Of a stretch of 64,000 nt of DNA, positions 38,437-47,879 are shown one piece after another. The notes beneath the pieces were generated by a model that worked only from the letters and a program-made list of their open reading frames with translations, was not told the origin of the DNA and searched no databases. This DNA comes from an uncultured Prevotella sp. GTDB taxonomy: Bacteria; Bacteroidota; Bacteroidia; Bacteroidales; Bacteroidaceae. The stretch spans positions 1 through 64,000 of the forward strand of contig OMZO01000001.1 in the NCBI GenBank assembly GCA_900315525.1, read 5' to 3'. The first letter of the stretch is position 1; the number at the start of each line of letters is the position of its first letter. Made by a program: the position numbers and the translations under genes.

Positions 38437-38450
38437 TGCAAACGTTTGCA
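38437..38450. promoter_or_regulatory. LacI-type operator, perfect 14-bp palindrome
   Basis: TGCAAACGTTTGCA, with the central CG typical of LacI-family sites. Its centre is about 62 bases from the start of the -7 box on each side, so it sits symmetrically between the divergent lacI-like and susC promoters. Confidence 0.85.
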
Positions 38451-38504
38451 CAGCAGAATTGTGTAATTTAATGCAAAAAAAGTACAACGTATCGAAATCT
38501 GCAC

Positions 38505-38512
38505 TATCTTTG
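38505..38512 (+). promoter_or_regulatory. -7 box of the starch-type susC operon
   Basis: TATCTTTG. No TTG is present 23-24 bases upstream, so the core promoter looks weak without an activator. Confidence 0.65.
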
Positions 38513-38583
38513 CAACGAAAACGAGAGCCTAAATAGCTGACAGACAATATAACATATACAAAATTAACTCTAATTTAAACGTA

Positions 38584-41500
38584 ATGATGAAGCAGGTAAA
38601 CATTCAAATCCCGCTAAGGATGCTAGGCCTTTTGCTAGGCTTATTCCTATCGGTAGGTGCCTTTGCCCAGATTGAGGTAAAAGGCCATGTGAAAGATGCT
38701 ACAGGCGAACCCATTATCGGCGCAACTGTACGTGTGGACGGTACACAGACGGCCACTGTATCTGATTTCGACGGTAACTTCGTGCTGAAAGCTAATCAGG
38801 GTGCAAACATTACCATTTCGTACGTCGGCTACCAGAACCAGACGGTCAAGGCAGCCCCCAACCTCGTGGTAACGTTGCAGGATGACGCACAGGTTCTTGA
38901 AAACATCGTGGTCATCGGTTATGGTCGTGCCAAGAAAAACGACCTGACTGGTTCGGTTACCGCTATCAAGCCCGACGACATGAGTAAGGGTATTACCAAC
39001 AACGCCACCGATATGCTTGTGGGTAAGGTAGCTGGTGTCGATGTCATAACAGGTGGTGGTACACCGGGTGCTGGTGCCCAGATACGTATTCGTGGTGGTT
39101 CGTCACTGAACGCCTCCAACGATCCTCTCTATGTCATCGACGGTCTGACTATCGACGGCAACACTGCTACCGGTATGTCGAACATCCTGGCTATGATCAA
39201 CCCGAACGATATTGAGACCTTCACTGTGCTGAAGGATGCCTCTGCCACTGCTATCTATGGTAGCCGTGCCTCTAACGGTGTGATTATCATCACCACCAAG
39301 AAAGGAAAGAAGGGTACTGCTCCCCGTGTATCATACAATGGTGACGTGACCATCTCTACTGTCGCCAAGAAGTATGATGCACTGAACGCTACGGAATACA
39401 GGAACCTTGTGAACAGCATTGAGGGCCTTGACGCCTCGAAGCTTGGCAATGCCGACACCAACTGGCAGGACGAGATCTTCCGCACAGCCGTCAGCACCAG
39501 TCACAACGTGTCTGTCTCTGGCGGTATCGGCAATATCCCCTACCGCGTGAGTGCTGGCTATAACTCTTCACAGGGTATCGTGAAGACCTCGTCGATGCAG
39601 CGTGCCAACGCTGGTCTGAACGTGGCTCCCAGCCTTCTGAACGACCACCTGAACCTGAATATCACGGCTAAGTACATGTATGAGAGAGACCGCTATGCAG
39701 ACGCCGGCGGTGCCATCGGCTCAGCCCTTTCCATCGACCCCACCCGTCCTGTCTATACAAACGACGAGACTTCCAAGTTCTTCGGTGGCTACTATCAGCC
39801 ATATGTAAGTGCAAACTTCAGTGATCCCGACTGGGCATTCACAAGCAATGCCAATGCCCCGCAAAACCCATTGGCTCTGCTGGAACTGAAAGAAACCAAA
39901 GCAAAGGCCAGCGACTTCACCGGCAACTTCGAGGCCGACTATAAGATCCACGGTTTCGAGGACCTGCACATCCACGCCAGCTACGGCGGACAATACACCG
40001 AGTCGAAGCAGACTGACGATATCGCAAACACCTCATACTCCAACAACTACTATGGCTGGAACGGTCTGACACGCTACTACAAGTACAGCATCACCGCCAA
40101 CGCATACGCCCAGTATCAGAAGGAGCTCGACGCTCACTTCATCGACATCATGGCCGGTGCCGAGGAAAGCCACTACCACCGTCACGGTTTCAATGAGGGA
40201 CAGGGTACTGACCCCTACAATGGCGAGGCCTTCAAGCCCAGCATCCGCAGTGAGCAGGAGTGGGCTACTCACAACTCGCTGGTTTCTTACTTCGGTCGTC
40301 TGAACTACACGCTGCTCGACCGCTACATGCTGACGGCAACGTTCCGTGCCGATGGTTCCTCGAAGTTCTCTGAGGACAACCACTGGGGCTACTTCCCCTC
40401 TGTGGCACTGGCCTGGAAGATCAACGAAGAGAAGTTCATGAAGGATCTCACATGGTGGAATGAGTTCAAGCTCCGCCTCGGCTGGGGTAAGACTGGTCAG
40501 CAGGATATCGGTAGCGACTTCGGCTACGCCCCGCTCTATGTCATCAGTAACTCGTATGCCCAGTACCCCTTCGGTAGCACATACTACAACACCATGCGTC
40601 CGAATGCCTACAACCCAGACCTGAAATGGGAGACAACGACTACATGGAACGCAGGTTTCGACTTCGGTTTCCTCAACAACCGCATCTCTGCCAGCCTCGA
40701 TGGCTACTATCGTAAGACCACCGACCTGCTGAACACGGTGACCATCCCTGTAGGTACGAACTTCGGTTCCGTACTGACAAAGAACATTGGTTCTATGAAG
40801 AACTACGGTATTGAGTTCTCTATTAACGCCAAGCCAATCGTCACCAAGGACTTCACCTGGGATGTCAGCTATAACATCTCTTGGAACCACAATGAGATTA
40901 CCTCTCTGACAGAGGGCGCCGATGACGATTATTACATCAAGACCGGTACAACCATTTCACGTGGTAACAGCACACTGATCCAGGCCAACACCGTAGGTAA
41001 GCCCCGTAACTCTTTCTTCGTCTACCAGCAGGTATACGACGCCAACGGCAAGCCTATCGAAGGTATGTATGTCGATCGTAACGCCGATGGCCAGATCAAT
41101 GAGAGTGACCGCTATTTCTACAAGAGCCCGGCAGCCGATGTGATTATGGGCTTCACCACCAAGTTCCTCTACAAGAACTGGGACCTGAGTGCAGCCTTCC
41201 ACGCCTCACTGGGCAATTACGTCTATTACAACTATCTGTCGGACAAGGGTTCTATCAGCTCTTCCGGTCTGTATTCCAACAGTGCCTTTACCAACACCTT
41301 CCCCGAAGCTGTTGAACTGGGCTTCACCGGTATCGGAACTGAGTACTACCTCTCTGACTACTATGTACGCAACGCTTCTTACCTGAAGTGCTCTAACATC
41401 ACGCTGGGCTACACATTCCCCAACTTGCTGAAGAACCATCTCAACGGCCGTATCTTCGCTACCGTTCAGAACCCGTTCATCATCACCAAGTACAAGGGAC

Positions 41501-41586
41501 TCGATCCTGAGATTGCCGACGGTGTCGATAAGAACCCGTATCCGCGTCCTCGCAGCTTCCAGATTGGTCTGAGCCTGAATTTCTAA
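38584..41586 (+). CDS. SusC-like TonB-dependent transporter (starch-type locus)
   Basis: A 1000-residue outer-membrane importer: signal peptide ending VGAFAQ, carboxypeptidase-like domain (IEVKGHVKDATGEPIIGATVRVDG), TonB box (VLENIVVIGYGRAKKNDLTG), plug (GKVAGVDVITGGGTPGAG, DPLYVIDGLTIDGN, FTVLKDASATAIYGSRASNGVIIITTKKG), and barrel ending SFQIGLSLNF. First gene of a rightward operon with SusD, SusE-like and SusF-like genes. The presence of SusE/SusF homologues and a linked amylase gene points to maltodextrins as cargo. Confidence 0.95.
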   Translation: MMKQVNIQIPLRMLGLLLGLFLSVGAFAQIEVKGHVKDATGEPIIGATVRVDGTQTATVSDFDGNFVLKANQGANITISYVGYQNQTVKAAPNLVVTLQDDAQVLENIVVIGYGRAKKNDLTGSVTAIKPDDMSKGITNNATDMLVGKVAGVDVITGGGTPGAGAQIRIRGGSSLNASNDPLYVIDGLTIDGNTATGMSNILAMINPNDIETFTVLKDASATAIYGSRASNGVIIITTKKGKKGTAPRVSYNGDVTISTVAKKYDALNATEYRNLVNSIEGLDASKLGNADTNWQDEIFRTAVSTSHNVSVSGGIGNIPYRVSAGYNSSQGIVKTSSMQRANAGLNVAPSLLNDHLNLNITAKYMYERDRYADAGGAIGSALSIDPTRPVYTNDETSKFFGGYYQPYVSANFSDPDWAFTSNANAPQNPLALLELKETKAKASDFTGNFEADYKIHGFEDLHIHASYGGQYTESKQTDDIANTSYSNNYYGWNGLTRYYKYSITANAYAQYQKELDAHFIDIMAGAEESHYHRHGFNEGQGTDPYNGEAFKPSIRSEQEWATHNSLVSYFGRLNYTLLDRYMLTATFRADGSSKFSEDNHWGYFPSVALAWKINEEKFMKDLTWWNEFKLRLGWGKTGQQDIGSDFGYAPLYVISNSYAQYPFGSTYYNTMRPNAYNPDLKWETTTTWNAGFDFGFLNNRISASLDGYYRKTTDLLNTVTIPVGTNFGSVLTKNIGSMKNYGIEFSINAKPIVTKDFTWDVSYNISWNHNEITSLTEGADDDYYIKTGTTISRGNSTLIQANTVGKPRNSFFVYQQVYDANGKPIEGMYVDRNADGQINESDRYFYKSPAADVIMGFTTKFLYKNWDLSAAFHASLGNYVYYNYLSDKGSISSSGLYSNSAFTNTFPEAVELGFTGIGTEYYLSDYYVRNASYLKCSNITLGYTFPNLLKNHLNGRIFATVQNPFIITKYKGLDPEIADGVDKNPYPRPRSFQIGLSLNF

Positions 41587-41624
41587 GAGACAGAATTAAG
41601 AATAACGTAAAAGAATTAAAGATT

Positions 41625-43352
41625 ATGAGACATATATTTGCAAAAACGGCTGTAGCTGGTCTGCTCGTGCTGGGCATGACCTCCTGTGCCAATGACCTGA
41701 ATATCTCATCTATCGACCCGCAGACCTCTACCTCCTACGAAGACATGCAGTTGCTGGCAAAGGTCTATGGTACCCTGGGCATGACAGGACAGAAGGGCCC
41801 TGATGGATCTGGTGATATTAGCAGCAACGAGGGTGAGTCAGGTTTCTACCGTACTACTTTCAATCTGGAGACCCTTCCCACCGATGAGTGTAACTGGGCT
41901 TGGCAGACCGATACCGACATCCCTCAGATTACAGGTATCAGCTGGAATGCCAACAGTAGCCGCACTCAGTGGGCTTATCAGCGCTTAGGCTTCAACGTGC
42001 TGCTCTGCAACTTCTATCTGCAGAACACCGCCGACAAGGCTGAGGATGCCAACTACAAATACTACCGCGCAGAGGTGCGCTTCCTCCGTGCCCTCTACTA
42101 CTGGTACTTCCTCGACCTCTGGCACAAGGCTCCGTTCAAGGACGACAACAACTCGATGAACGACCTGCCCGCGGAGAAAGTCGGCAAGGATCTCTACGAC
42201 TGGCTCGACACTGAGCTGACAGCTATTGAAAGCGAAATGGCTCCTATGGGACAGTTCAACTCTGCTGCCGATTACGGTCGCGCCGATGCAGGTGCAGCCT
42301 ATATGCTTCACGCTCGTCTGGCACTCAACGCCAAGGTCTATACCGACGGTGCAACGACTGACTACGACAAGGCTATCAGCTACTGCGACAAGCTTATTGC
42401 CGGCCCGTATGCACTGAGCAGCACTGCCAAGACCAATCCTACAAACGGTCTGACCTATAGTGGTTACGCACAGCTCTTCATGGCTGACAATGATATCAAC
42501 ACCGACGCGATGAAGGAGATTATCTTCCCAATCCGTCAGGACGGTGTGAAGACCCCGAACTACTCTACGGCCAACTATCTGGTAAGTTCCTGCCGTATTG
42601 CAGGTATGCCATACGCAGGTACGACCAACTGCTGGAGCTGTAACTACGCTCGCCCGAACCTCATTGAGAAGTTCTTCCCGAAGGATGATATCCCCATGCT
42701 GAATGATGAAAAAGGCGAAAAAGTAGACGCGTATAAAAAAGCTCACGGCATCGAAAAAGACTTCACTGAAGAACAAGTTATTGAAGCAGACAAAATCCTC
42801 GGTGGATCTACAATAGAAATTCTAGAAGCTGCAGATGATGATCGAGCTCTATTCTATGCTGGTGCTGGTGGTGGTAACCGCAAGCTGCGCACTGACAAGT
42901 TGAACAACTTCCTCGATGGTATCTCTATCGTGAAGTGGCAGAACATCCGTGTGGATGGTGGTACTTGCAGCGATCCTCAGTTCCCAGATACAGATATCCC
43001 TCTGTTCCGTCTGGCTGAGGCTTACATGACTCGCGCAGAGGCTAAATGGCGTAGCGGCGATGCTACGGGTATCAATGATGTGAATGTGCTTCGTAGCCGT
43101 GCCAATGCCACACCGCTGACTCAGTTGACCGAGCAGGACCTCATCGACGAATGGTGCCGTGAGTTCTATATGGAAGGACGCCGCCGTTCTGACCTTATCC
43201 GCTTTGACATGTTCACTGGCAAGAAGTACAACTGGGCCTGGAAGGGTGGTGTTGCTGATGGTCAGGCTGTGGATAGCCACTTCAAGTACTATCCCATCCC
43301 GATGGATGACATCAACAACAATAAGAATATGACCCAGAACGCAGGTTATTAA
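41625..43352 (+). CDS. SusD-like starch-binding lipoprotein
   Basis: A 575-residue lipoprotein with lipobox LGMTSC. YYRAEVRFLRALYYWYFLDLW and PLFRLAEAYMTRAEAKWRSGDATGINDVNVLR are the SusD helices, and WCREFYMEGRRRSDLIRFDMF the conserved C-terminal motif. NWAWQTDTDIPQITGISWNANSS near residue 88 corresponds to the region that contacts glycan in SusD. A stretch of about 50 codons (roughly 42706-42855) has codon choice unlike the rest of the gene: nearly all Lys as AAA and Glu as GAA. It sits between two conserved parts and may be an inserted loop. Confidence 0.93.
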   Translation: MRHIFAKTAVAGLLVLGMTSCANDLNISSIDPQTSTSYEDMQLLAKVYGTLGMTGQKGPDGSGDISSNEGESGFYRTTFNLETLPTDECNWAWQTDTDIPQITGISWNANSSRTQWAYQRLGFNVLLCNFYLQNTADKAEDANYKYYRAEVRFLRALYYWYFLDLWHKAPFKDDNNSMNDLPAEKVGKDLYDWLDTELTAIESEMAPMGQFNSAADYGRADAGAAYMLHARLALNAKVYTDGATTDYDKAISYCDKLIAGPYALSSTAKTNPTNGLTYSGYAQLFMADNDINTDAMKEIIFPIRQDGVKTPNYSTANYLVSSCRIAGMPYAGTTNCWSCNYARPNLIEKFFPKDDIPMLNDEKGEKVDAYKKAHGIEKDFTEEQVIEADKILGGSTIEILEAADDDRALFYAGAGGGNRKLRTDKLNNFLDGISIVKWQNIRVDGGTCSDPQFPDTDIPLFRLAEAYMTRAEAKWRSGDATGINDVNVLRSRANATPLTQLTEQDLIDEWCREFYMEGRRRSDLIRFDMFTGKKYNWAWKGGVADGQAVDSHFKYYPIPMDDINNNKNMTQNAGY

Positions 43353-43376
43353 TTTATCGCTAAATTGAAAAGAGTT

Positions 43377-44567
43377 ATGAACAAGAAATTATTCAATATA
43401 GGACGTTTGTTCTCCATCCTTGCTGTGGTGGCATTCATGCTGACCGCCTGTGAAAAGGATGACAAGAGCAATCCAACATTCAAGGCCACCAGCCCGAGCT
43501 TCACGCTCAATGTGCCTGCGAATGCAAGCAACAACACTTACGACCTCGTATCTGCCAATGGTCTGGAACTGACTTGTACACAGCCTAACTACAATGGCGT
43601 ACCATACGTTACACAGTATCATGTGCAGATTGCCCTCTCAGAGGATTTCTCAACGTTCAAGGAACTGGAGACCTCTTATACAACAGCCAAGATGAGCGTT
43701 GATGCTTATGAGCTGAATACTGGCGTTATCGATCTGTTCCACGAGATCAATGGCGATATCGACTACCCCGCAGAGCCACGTCCGCTGTACATTCGTCTGC
43801 GTGCGAATGTCGTCAACATGGCAAATACCGTTCAAGACGAGGCCTTCTCTAACATCATTACACTGCCTAACGTTCTGGCAACCTTCAAGGCACCAGAGCT
43901 GACCTTCCCGACCTCATGCTATATTGTCGGCTCTTCTATCGGCGATGGCGACAGCAAGGGCTACTGGTCATACTGGAAGCCGATGGCACCTGTCTATGGC
44001 GGTGAGGGTGAATTCTACACGCTGATTTATGTGCCCGATGGTGGACAGTTCAAGTGGGGTGAGGCAGAGAACGACTGGCGCGGCTTCGACCGTGTGGCCA
44101 AGTTCGATGACCAGGCCAATGCCGGTGTTCACGAGGCTGCCAACGATGGTAACATCGAGTTCAGCAACGGTGGTTGGTACACCATCCATGTAGAGACAGC
44201 TCTTGGTGCTACTGAAGTAGCATGGACCTTCCACATCTATCCGGGTGCTGCTTATGTCATCGGTAACGCTGCTGGTGGCGATTGGACTGACAGCAATGCA
44301 GACTGGCTGATGATTGCTCCTAAGGAGGATGGCACATGGGAGTCACCCGCATTCACCGCCAGTGGCGAGCTCCGCGCCTATATTAAGGTACCCGGACGTG
44401 ACTGGTGGAAGACCGAGTTCACGCTCTATAATAGCGACCTCTACTTCCGTACAGTTAACATCCCGGCTAACTGGGCAGAGGACGTAGGTCCCGAATACTC
44501 TGTAGCTTGTTCTGCAGGCCAGAAACTCTATGTAAACTTTAGCACGAACACTGGTGAAGTAAAATAA
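43377..44567 (+). CDS. SusE-like outer-membrane glycan-binding lipoprotein
   Basis: A 396-residue lipoprotein (lipobox AFMLTAC). The N-terminal SusE domain follows (FTLNVPANASNNTYDLVSANGLELTCTQPNY..., VTQYHVQIALSEDFSTF), then two starch-binding-type modules beginning near SCYIVGSSIGDGDSKGYWSYW and GAAYVIGNAAGGDWTDSNADWLM. The aromatic positions in these modules suggest maltooligosaccharide binding at the surface. The frame is open from a TTG at 43365, but the ATG at 43377 begins the signal peptide. It lies 24 bases after SusD. Confidence 0.85.
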   Translation: MNKKLFNIGRLFSILAVVAFMLTACEKDDKSNPTFKATSPSFTLNVPANASNNTYDLVSANGLELTCTQPNYNGVPYVTQYHVQIALSEDFSTFKELETSYTTAKMSVDAYELNTGVIDLFHEINGDIDYPAEPRPLYIRLRANVVNMANTVQDEAFSNIITLPNVLATFKAPELTFPTSCYIVGSSIGDGDSKGYWSYWKPMAPVYGGEGEFYTLIYVPDGGQFKWGEAENDWRGFDRVAKFDDQANAGVHEAANDGNIEFSNGGWYTIHVETALGATEVAWTFHIYPGAAYVIGNAAGGDWTDSNADWLMIAPKEDGTWESPAFTASGELRAYIKVPGRDWWKTEFTLYNSDLYFRTVNIPANWAEDVGPEYSVACSAGQKLYVNFSTNTGEVK

Positions 44568-44580
44568 CTAATAAACGTAC

Positions 44581-46374
44581 ATGAATATGAAAAAGATATT
44601 TCAAAATAGCTTTGCAGCCTTGGCGGGTCTAGTACTCGCCAGCTGCAACGGCAACTACGACGACTGGGCAAAGCCACAGAGCTATAACCAGGAGGATCCT
44701 GCTGCTGCCTATGGCGTGACATTATCGCCCGGTTCTGTTACCATGCCTGTCGATAACGACGACGTGACGCTCTTCTCTTTCGCTGCCACCAGCGAGGATG
44801 TCAATGGATACGGTATTCGTTCACTCAAAATAAACGATCAGAATATCGACTATACCATTAATGGCAATAATGTAATTGTATCGGCTAACGATTTAGAGGA
44901 CCTTACAGTTTCTATTTATGAGTCTCGTGCAAAGGTGACCCGTAACCTCGATATAGCAGTTGAATATGGTGCTATCCTTAAGAATGGTGATGCCGTAGCT
45001 GGTAAGGGTGCCGTCACCTCTACCCTCACCCCGAGGGACATCCCTGCAGCCGATCCCAAGGGCTATTTCTTGCTTGGCAATTTTGCAGAGAACGGTAATG
45101 GTTGGGATCTGTCAGCACCTGTATGGATGACCGACAACGGCGATGGTACCTATAGCGCTATCGTTAATACCACTGGCGACGGCGACAACTGGTACAAGTT
45201 CTACGAAGGCTCTCACTACAGCGCTGAAAGCTGGGACGAGGTAAATGCCGGCCAGATGGGTTGTAAGACCAACGGCTGTCCCGACAATTTTGGACTGATT
45301 GTATGGTCTGGAGATAAGTATAATGTAGAAACACCGGTTATCAGCGGCAAGGGCCAGTTCAAGGTTACCCTCGATGCGAAAAACATGACTTACAAGGTAA
45401 CGCGTCAGGCCGTGAACTACTACATCGTAGGCGGACCTAACGACTGGGCAGGCTCAGCAGCCAGCAAGGCACTGAAGTTCAACCAGGCTAACATCGAGAT
45501 CCCTGTCTATACGATTGTATTCCCAGCAGTTGAGGGCGGAGAGACCTGGTTTGCTATCGGTGATGACAAGGCATGCGACGCTATCACCAATGATAATGAC
45601 TGGAAACAGCTCTTCGGTACAACCAGTGGCAACGGCAATCAGGGTACATCTGGAACACTTGCACGCCGCTCTGCACTCTCTGATGACGGTTCGTTCAAGA
45701 TAGAGGCTGGTGCCAAGTTCATCAAGGTCGTACTTGACATGGACAAGATGACCTACGAGGTTTCTCCACTGAACTTTGGCGAGTATATCTACGAGGCTGG
45801 TACCAACAACGACTGGGGTGCTATCGAGCAGCCGCTCTATTGCGCTGATGGCCAGGGTACCTACGTAGGATATTTCTATAGCACAGGTGCAGACTGGGCT
45901 GGTGGCAAGGGTGCCTTCAAGTTCCAGGGTGCTTTCAACACATGGGACGAGGGCAACTACGGCTTTGCCAGCGGTGATGAGACAAGTGGCTCACTGGTTG
46001 ACAGTGGCGATTCTGGTAACATCCTCGTGGAGCCTGGTTTCTATCGCGCAGAGATCAACCTCGCAGCCATGACCTATGCTATGACCCCGATTAGCACCAT
46101 CGGTATCATCGGCCCTGCTCAAACTGGTGGTTGGGATACAGATACAGATATGACCTACAATCAGGAGACACGCGCATGGGAGGCAACCATCGAACTGGCT
46201 GCTGATGAAATCAAGTTCCGTGCTAACGACGGTTGGGATATCAACTGGGGTGGCGACACAGAAAACCTGACGGAAGGCGGTGCCAACATCAAGATTGCTG
46301 AAGCTGGCACTTACTTCATCCAGCTCTTCCCACGCTGCCAGAACAAGTCTTATTGTAAGATTACCAAGCAATAA
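44581..46374 (+). CDS. SusF-like multi-domain glycan-binding lipoprotein
   Basis: A 597-residue lipoprotein (lipobox LVLASC). After an N-terminal immunoglobulin-like region (YGVTLSPGSVTMPVDNDDVTLFSF) come four modules of SusE/SusF type, starting near KGYFLLGNFAENGNGWDLSA, VNYYIVGGPNDWAGSAASK, GEYIYEAGTNNDWGAIEQP and TIGIIGPAQTGGWDTDTDM. Each begins with a G-x-x-N/T-x-x-W pattern, as in starch-binding modules. It should hold starch at the cell surface beside SusE. It is last in the operon and is followed by a strong terminator. ATG at 44587 is an alternative start. Confidence 0.83.
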   Translation: MNMKKIFQNSFAALAGLVLASCNGNYDDWAKPQSYNQEDPAAAYGVTLSPGSVTMPVDNDDVTLFSFAATSEDVNGYGIRSLKINDQNIDYTINGNNVIVSANDLEDLTVSIYESRAKVTRNLDIAVEYGAILKNGDAVAGKGAVTSTLTPRDIPAADPKGYFLLGNFAENGNGWDLSAPVWMTDNGDGTYSAIVNTTGDGDNWYKFYEGSHYSAESWDEVNAGQMGCKTNGCPDNFGLIVWSGDKYNVETPVISGKGQFKVTLDAKNMTYKVTRQAVNYYIVGGPNDWAGSAASKALKFNQANIEIPVYTIVFPAVEGGETWFAIGDDKACDAITNDNDWKQLFGTTSGNGNQGTSGTLARRSALSDDGSFKIEAGAKFIKVVLDMDKMTYEVSPLNFGEYIYEAGTNNDWGAIEQPLYCADGQGTYVGYFYSTGADWAGGKGAFKFQGAFNTWDEGNYGFASGDETSGSLVDSGDSGNILVEPGFYRAEINLAAMTYAMTPISTIGIIGPAQTGGWDTDTDMTYNQETRAWEATIELAADEIKFRANDGWDINWGGDTENLTEGGANIKIAEAGTYFIQLFPRCQNKSYCKITKQ

Positions 46375-46390
46375 TCTCACATCTATAGAA

Positions 46391-46430
46391 AAAGGCGGGC
46401 CGTAGTGATTGCGGCCCGCCTTTTGTTTTG
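46391..46430 (+). terminator. terminator of the starch-type susCDEF operon
   Basis: A perfect 12-bp GC-rich stem (AAAGGCGGGCCG at 46391-46402 with its complement at 46412-46423), nine-base loop and TTTTGTTTT tail. Confidence 0.92.
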
Positions 46431-46460
46431 TGACTCTTCGGCATACTTTAATAGTATACA

Positions 46461-46556
46461 TGACCTCCCCTCCTCCCGTTAATGGGTGAAAGGCCGATCA
46501 ATAAAGGGAAAGGGGAACGGGAGGTGTTTGACTGACACCTCCCGTTGACCTCCCCT
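46461..46556. repeat. GGGAGG-rich hairpin region downstream of the VapE-like gene
   Basis: Holds a perfect 12-bp inverted repeat (AACGGGAGGTGT at 46516-46527, complement 46535-46546, seven-base loop) and an 11-bp direct repeat TGACCTCCCCT at 46461-46471 and 46546-46556. AACGGGAGG occurs three times here in both orientations. The hairpin may end the VapE-like transcript, but there is no clean T run. Confidence 0.75.
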
Positions 46557-46562
46557 AAGACC

Positions 46563-47768
46563 TCATGCAGCTTTGATAGGAATGACTTTGTAGAAGGCCA
46601 CATGACTGTGCTCGGTATGCTCGAATTCAAGCTCCTTCATAGCTTGGCCCAAATGGATACGAGTGCTATGGTTGATTTTCAGAGAAGGGTATTCCTTCTG
46701 CATCAGCGATAGTATCTGGGTGCTGTTCATCGTCTTCACTTCTTCTCCGTCTGTGGGTTTGCGGAAACAGGCCGTAATCAGATCGGCGATGTCTTTCTGC
46801 TCCATATATTCCAGGTTTAGTTCCTGAATACGGGCCACCTCGTCGTTGTTGAACCAGAATGGCGCCTGCAGATCGCGCAGTTCATAGACCGCCTGGGCAT
46901 AGAGTTGTGAATAGTCGATGTCACCCGCATTGTCGATGATCTGGCCATCTGGAATTGAGAGGCAGATATAACGACGGGAACCTGTGATATCCTTCAACGG
47001 ATGACGATTGTTGGTAGTAGCGACAAACGAAGCATAACGAGGACGATCTTCTTGAGAGGCTCCATAGATAGGTCGTCCATTGACTTTACTCTTCGACAAC
47101 GTCTGCTTCAGAGCTGCTTGCTGTGAAGGTCGGATGGCTTCGAGCTCATCGAGATTGACCAGCAGATTGTTTGTCAGAGCCATCTCCTTGTCGAACTTGT
47201 TGGAGAGATTGAGATGATCGAGATAGTACTGACGCAGATGAGGAGGCAGCATGCGACGCAGGAAGGTGGTTTTGCCACAACCCTGAGCACCTATTAAAGT
47301 AGGTACACACTCGTTGCCGTGAAGATGGTCCATCTGGAGCCAATGGGCTACGGCAGAACGAAACCAGACACTCAGGAAGGAGAGCTGTTCGGAGGTGACA
47401 CCTGGAATCCGATTGAAAAGGGCAGCCACATGGTTCTGGCCGTCCCATTGGGGCAAGTCGTTCAGGTACTCCTGAATGGGATTGTAGGGAATGACATCTT
47501 CGGAGTTGACATACTCCACAATGTCGGCCTTAGGGTTCTCATCACCACAGATTGCCTCGCGCTTGGCTTGGAGGATGATGCTGTTCAGGGCCAGTTGCGT
47601 AAGCGGACGGAATGACGGTTCGTCTGCTGTCTTGGGAGCAAACTCCAGTTTGCCGTTCAGCACATTGCGACGCAAGTGGTAACGAGTGTTTAGAAACAGT
47701 TCTGCAGCAAGTGTCTTGCCCACAGGCTTTTGAAGGCTTTCGCCTTGGATAAGTAATTTTTCCTTCAT
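46563..47768 (-). CDS. VapE/VirE-like ATPase, solitary
   Basis: A 401-residue protein of the virulence-associated E (VapE, superfamily 3-like helicase) family. The Walker A motif is PTLIGAQGCGKTTFLRRM near residue 175; LLVNLDELEAI is the Walker B; FVATTNNRHPLKDITGSRRYICL carries the sensor and arginine-finger region. The N-terminal third has the usual VapE lead (YNPIQEYLNDLPQWDGQNHVAALF), and the C-terminal 80 residues look like a small DNA-binding or DUF3874-type domain. Such genes belong to phage satellites and mobile islands, where they help replication. Here no primase, integrase or other phage gene accompanies it, so it is a lone unit or remnant interrupting the starch locus. Confidence 0.85.
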   Translation of the reverse strand: MKEKLLIQGESLQKPVGKTLAAELFLNTRYHLRRNVLNGKLEFAPKTADEPSFRPLTQLALNSIILQAKREAICGDENPKADIVEYVNSEDVIPYNPIQEYLNDLPQWDGQNHVAALFNRIPGVTSEQLSFLSVWFRSAVAHWLQMDHLHGNECVPTLIGAQGCGKTTFLRRMLPPHLRQYYLDHLNLSNKFDKEMALTNNLLVNLDELEAIRPSQQAALKQTLSKSKVNGRPIYGASQEDRPRYASFVATTNNRHPLKDITGSRRYICLSIPDGQIIDNAGDIDYSQLYAQAVYELRDLQAPFWFNNDEVARIQELNLEYMEQKDIADLITACFRKPTDGEEVKTMNSTQILSLMQKEYPSLKINHSTRIHLGQAMKELEFEHTEHSHVAFYKVIPIKAA

Positions 47769-47842
47769 TTGTTTAAATCTTAATGGTTAATAAATTGTTT
47801 TAGAAAGGCAGAGGCTTTTGACAGCTTGCAACTTTCAATGTG

Positions 47843-47874
47843 CAAAGGTACAAAATATAAATGGCGGTTCCAAA
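47843..47874 (-). promoter_or_regulatory. promoter of the VapE-like gene
   Basis: TACCTTTG (-7) at 47850-47843 and TTTG (-33) at 47874-47871 on the minus strand, 24 bases start to start. The leader to the ATG is about 70 bases. Confidence 0.65.
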
Positions 47875-47879
47875 TTTAT

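Noticed and set aside
40033..40890. 285-codon open frame opposite the starch-type SusC gene
   Set aside because: Antisense to the barrel coding region; translation is Val/Glu rich with no domain, as expected from the complement of this codon usage.
46448..46630. 60-codon frame after the VapE-like gene
   Set aside because: It overlaps the end of the VapE-like gene in another frame and runs through the hairpin repeats; no family motif or ribosome site.
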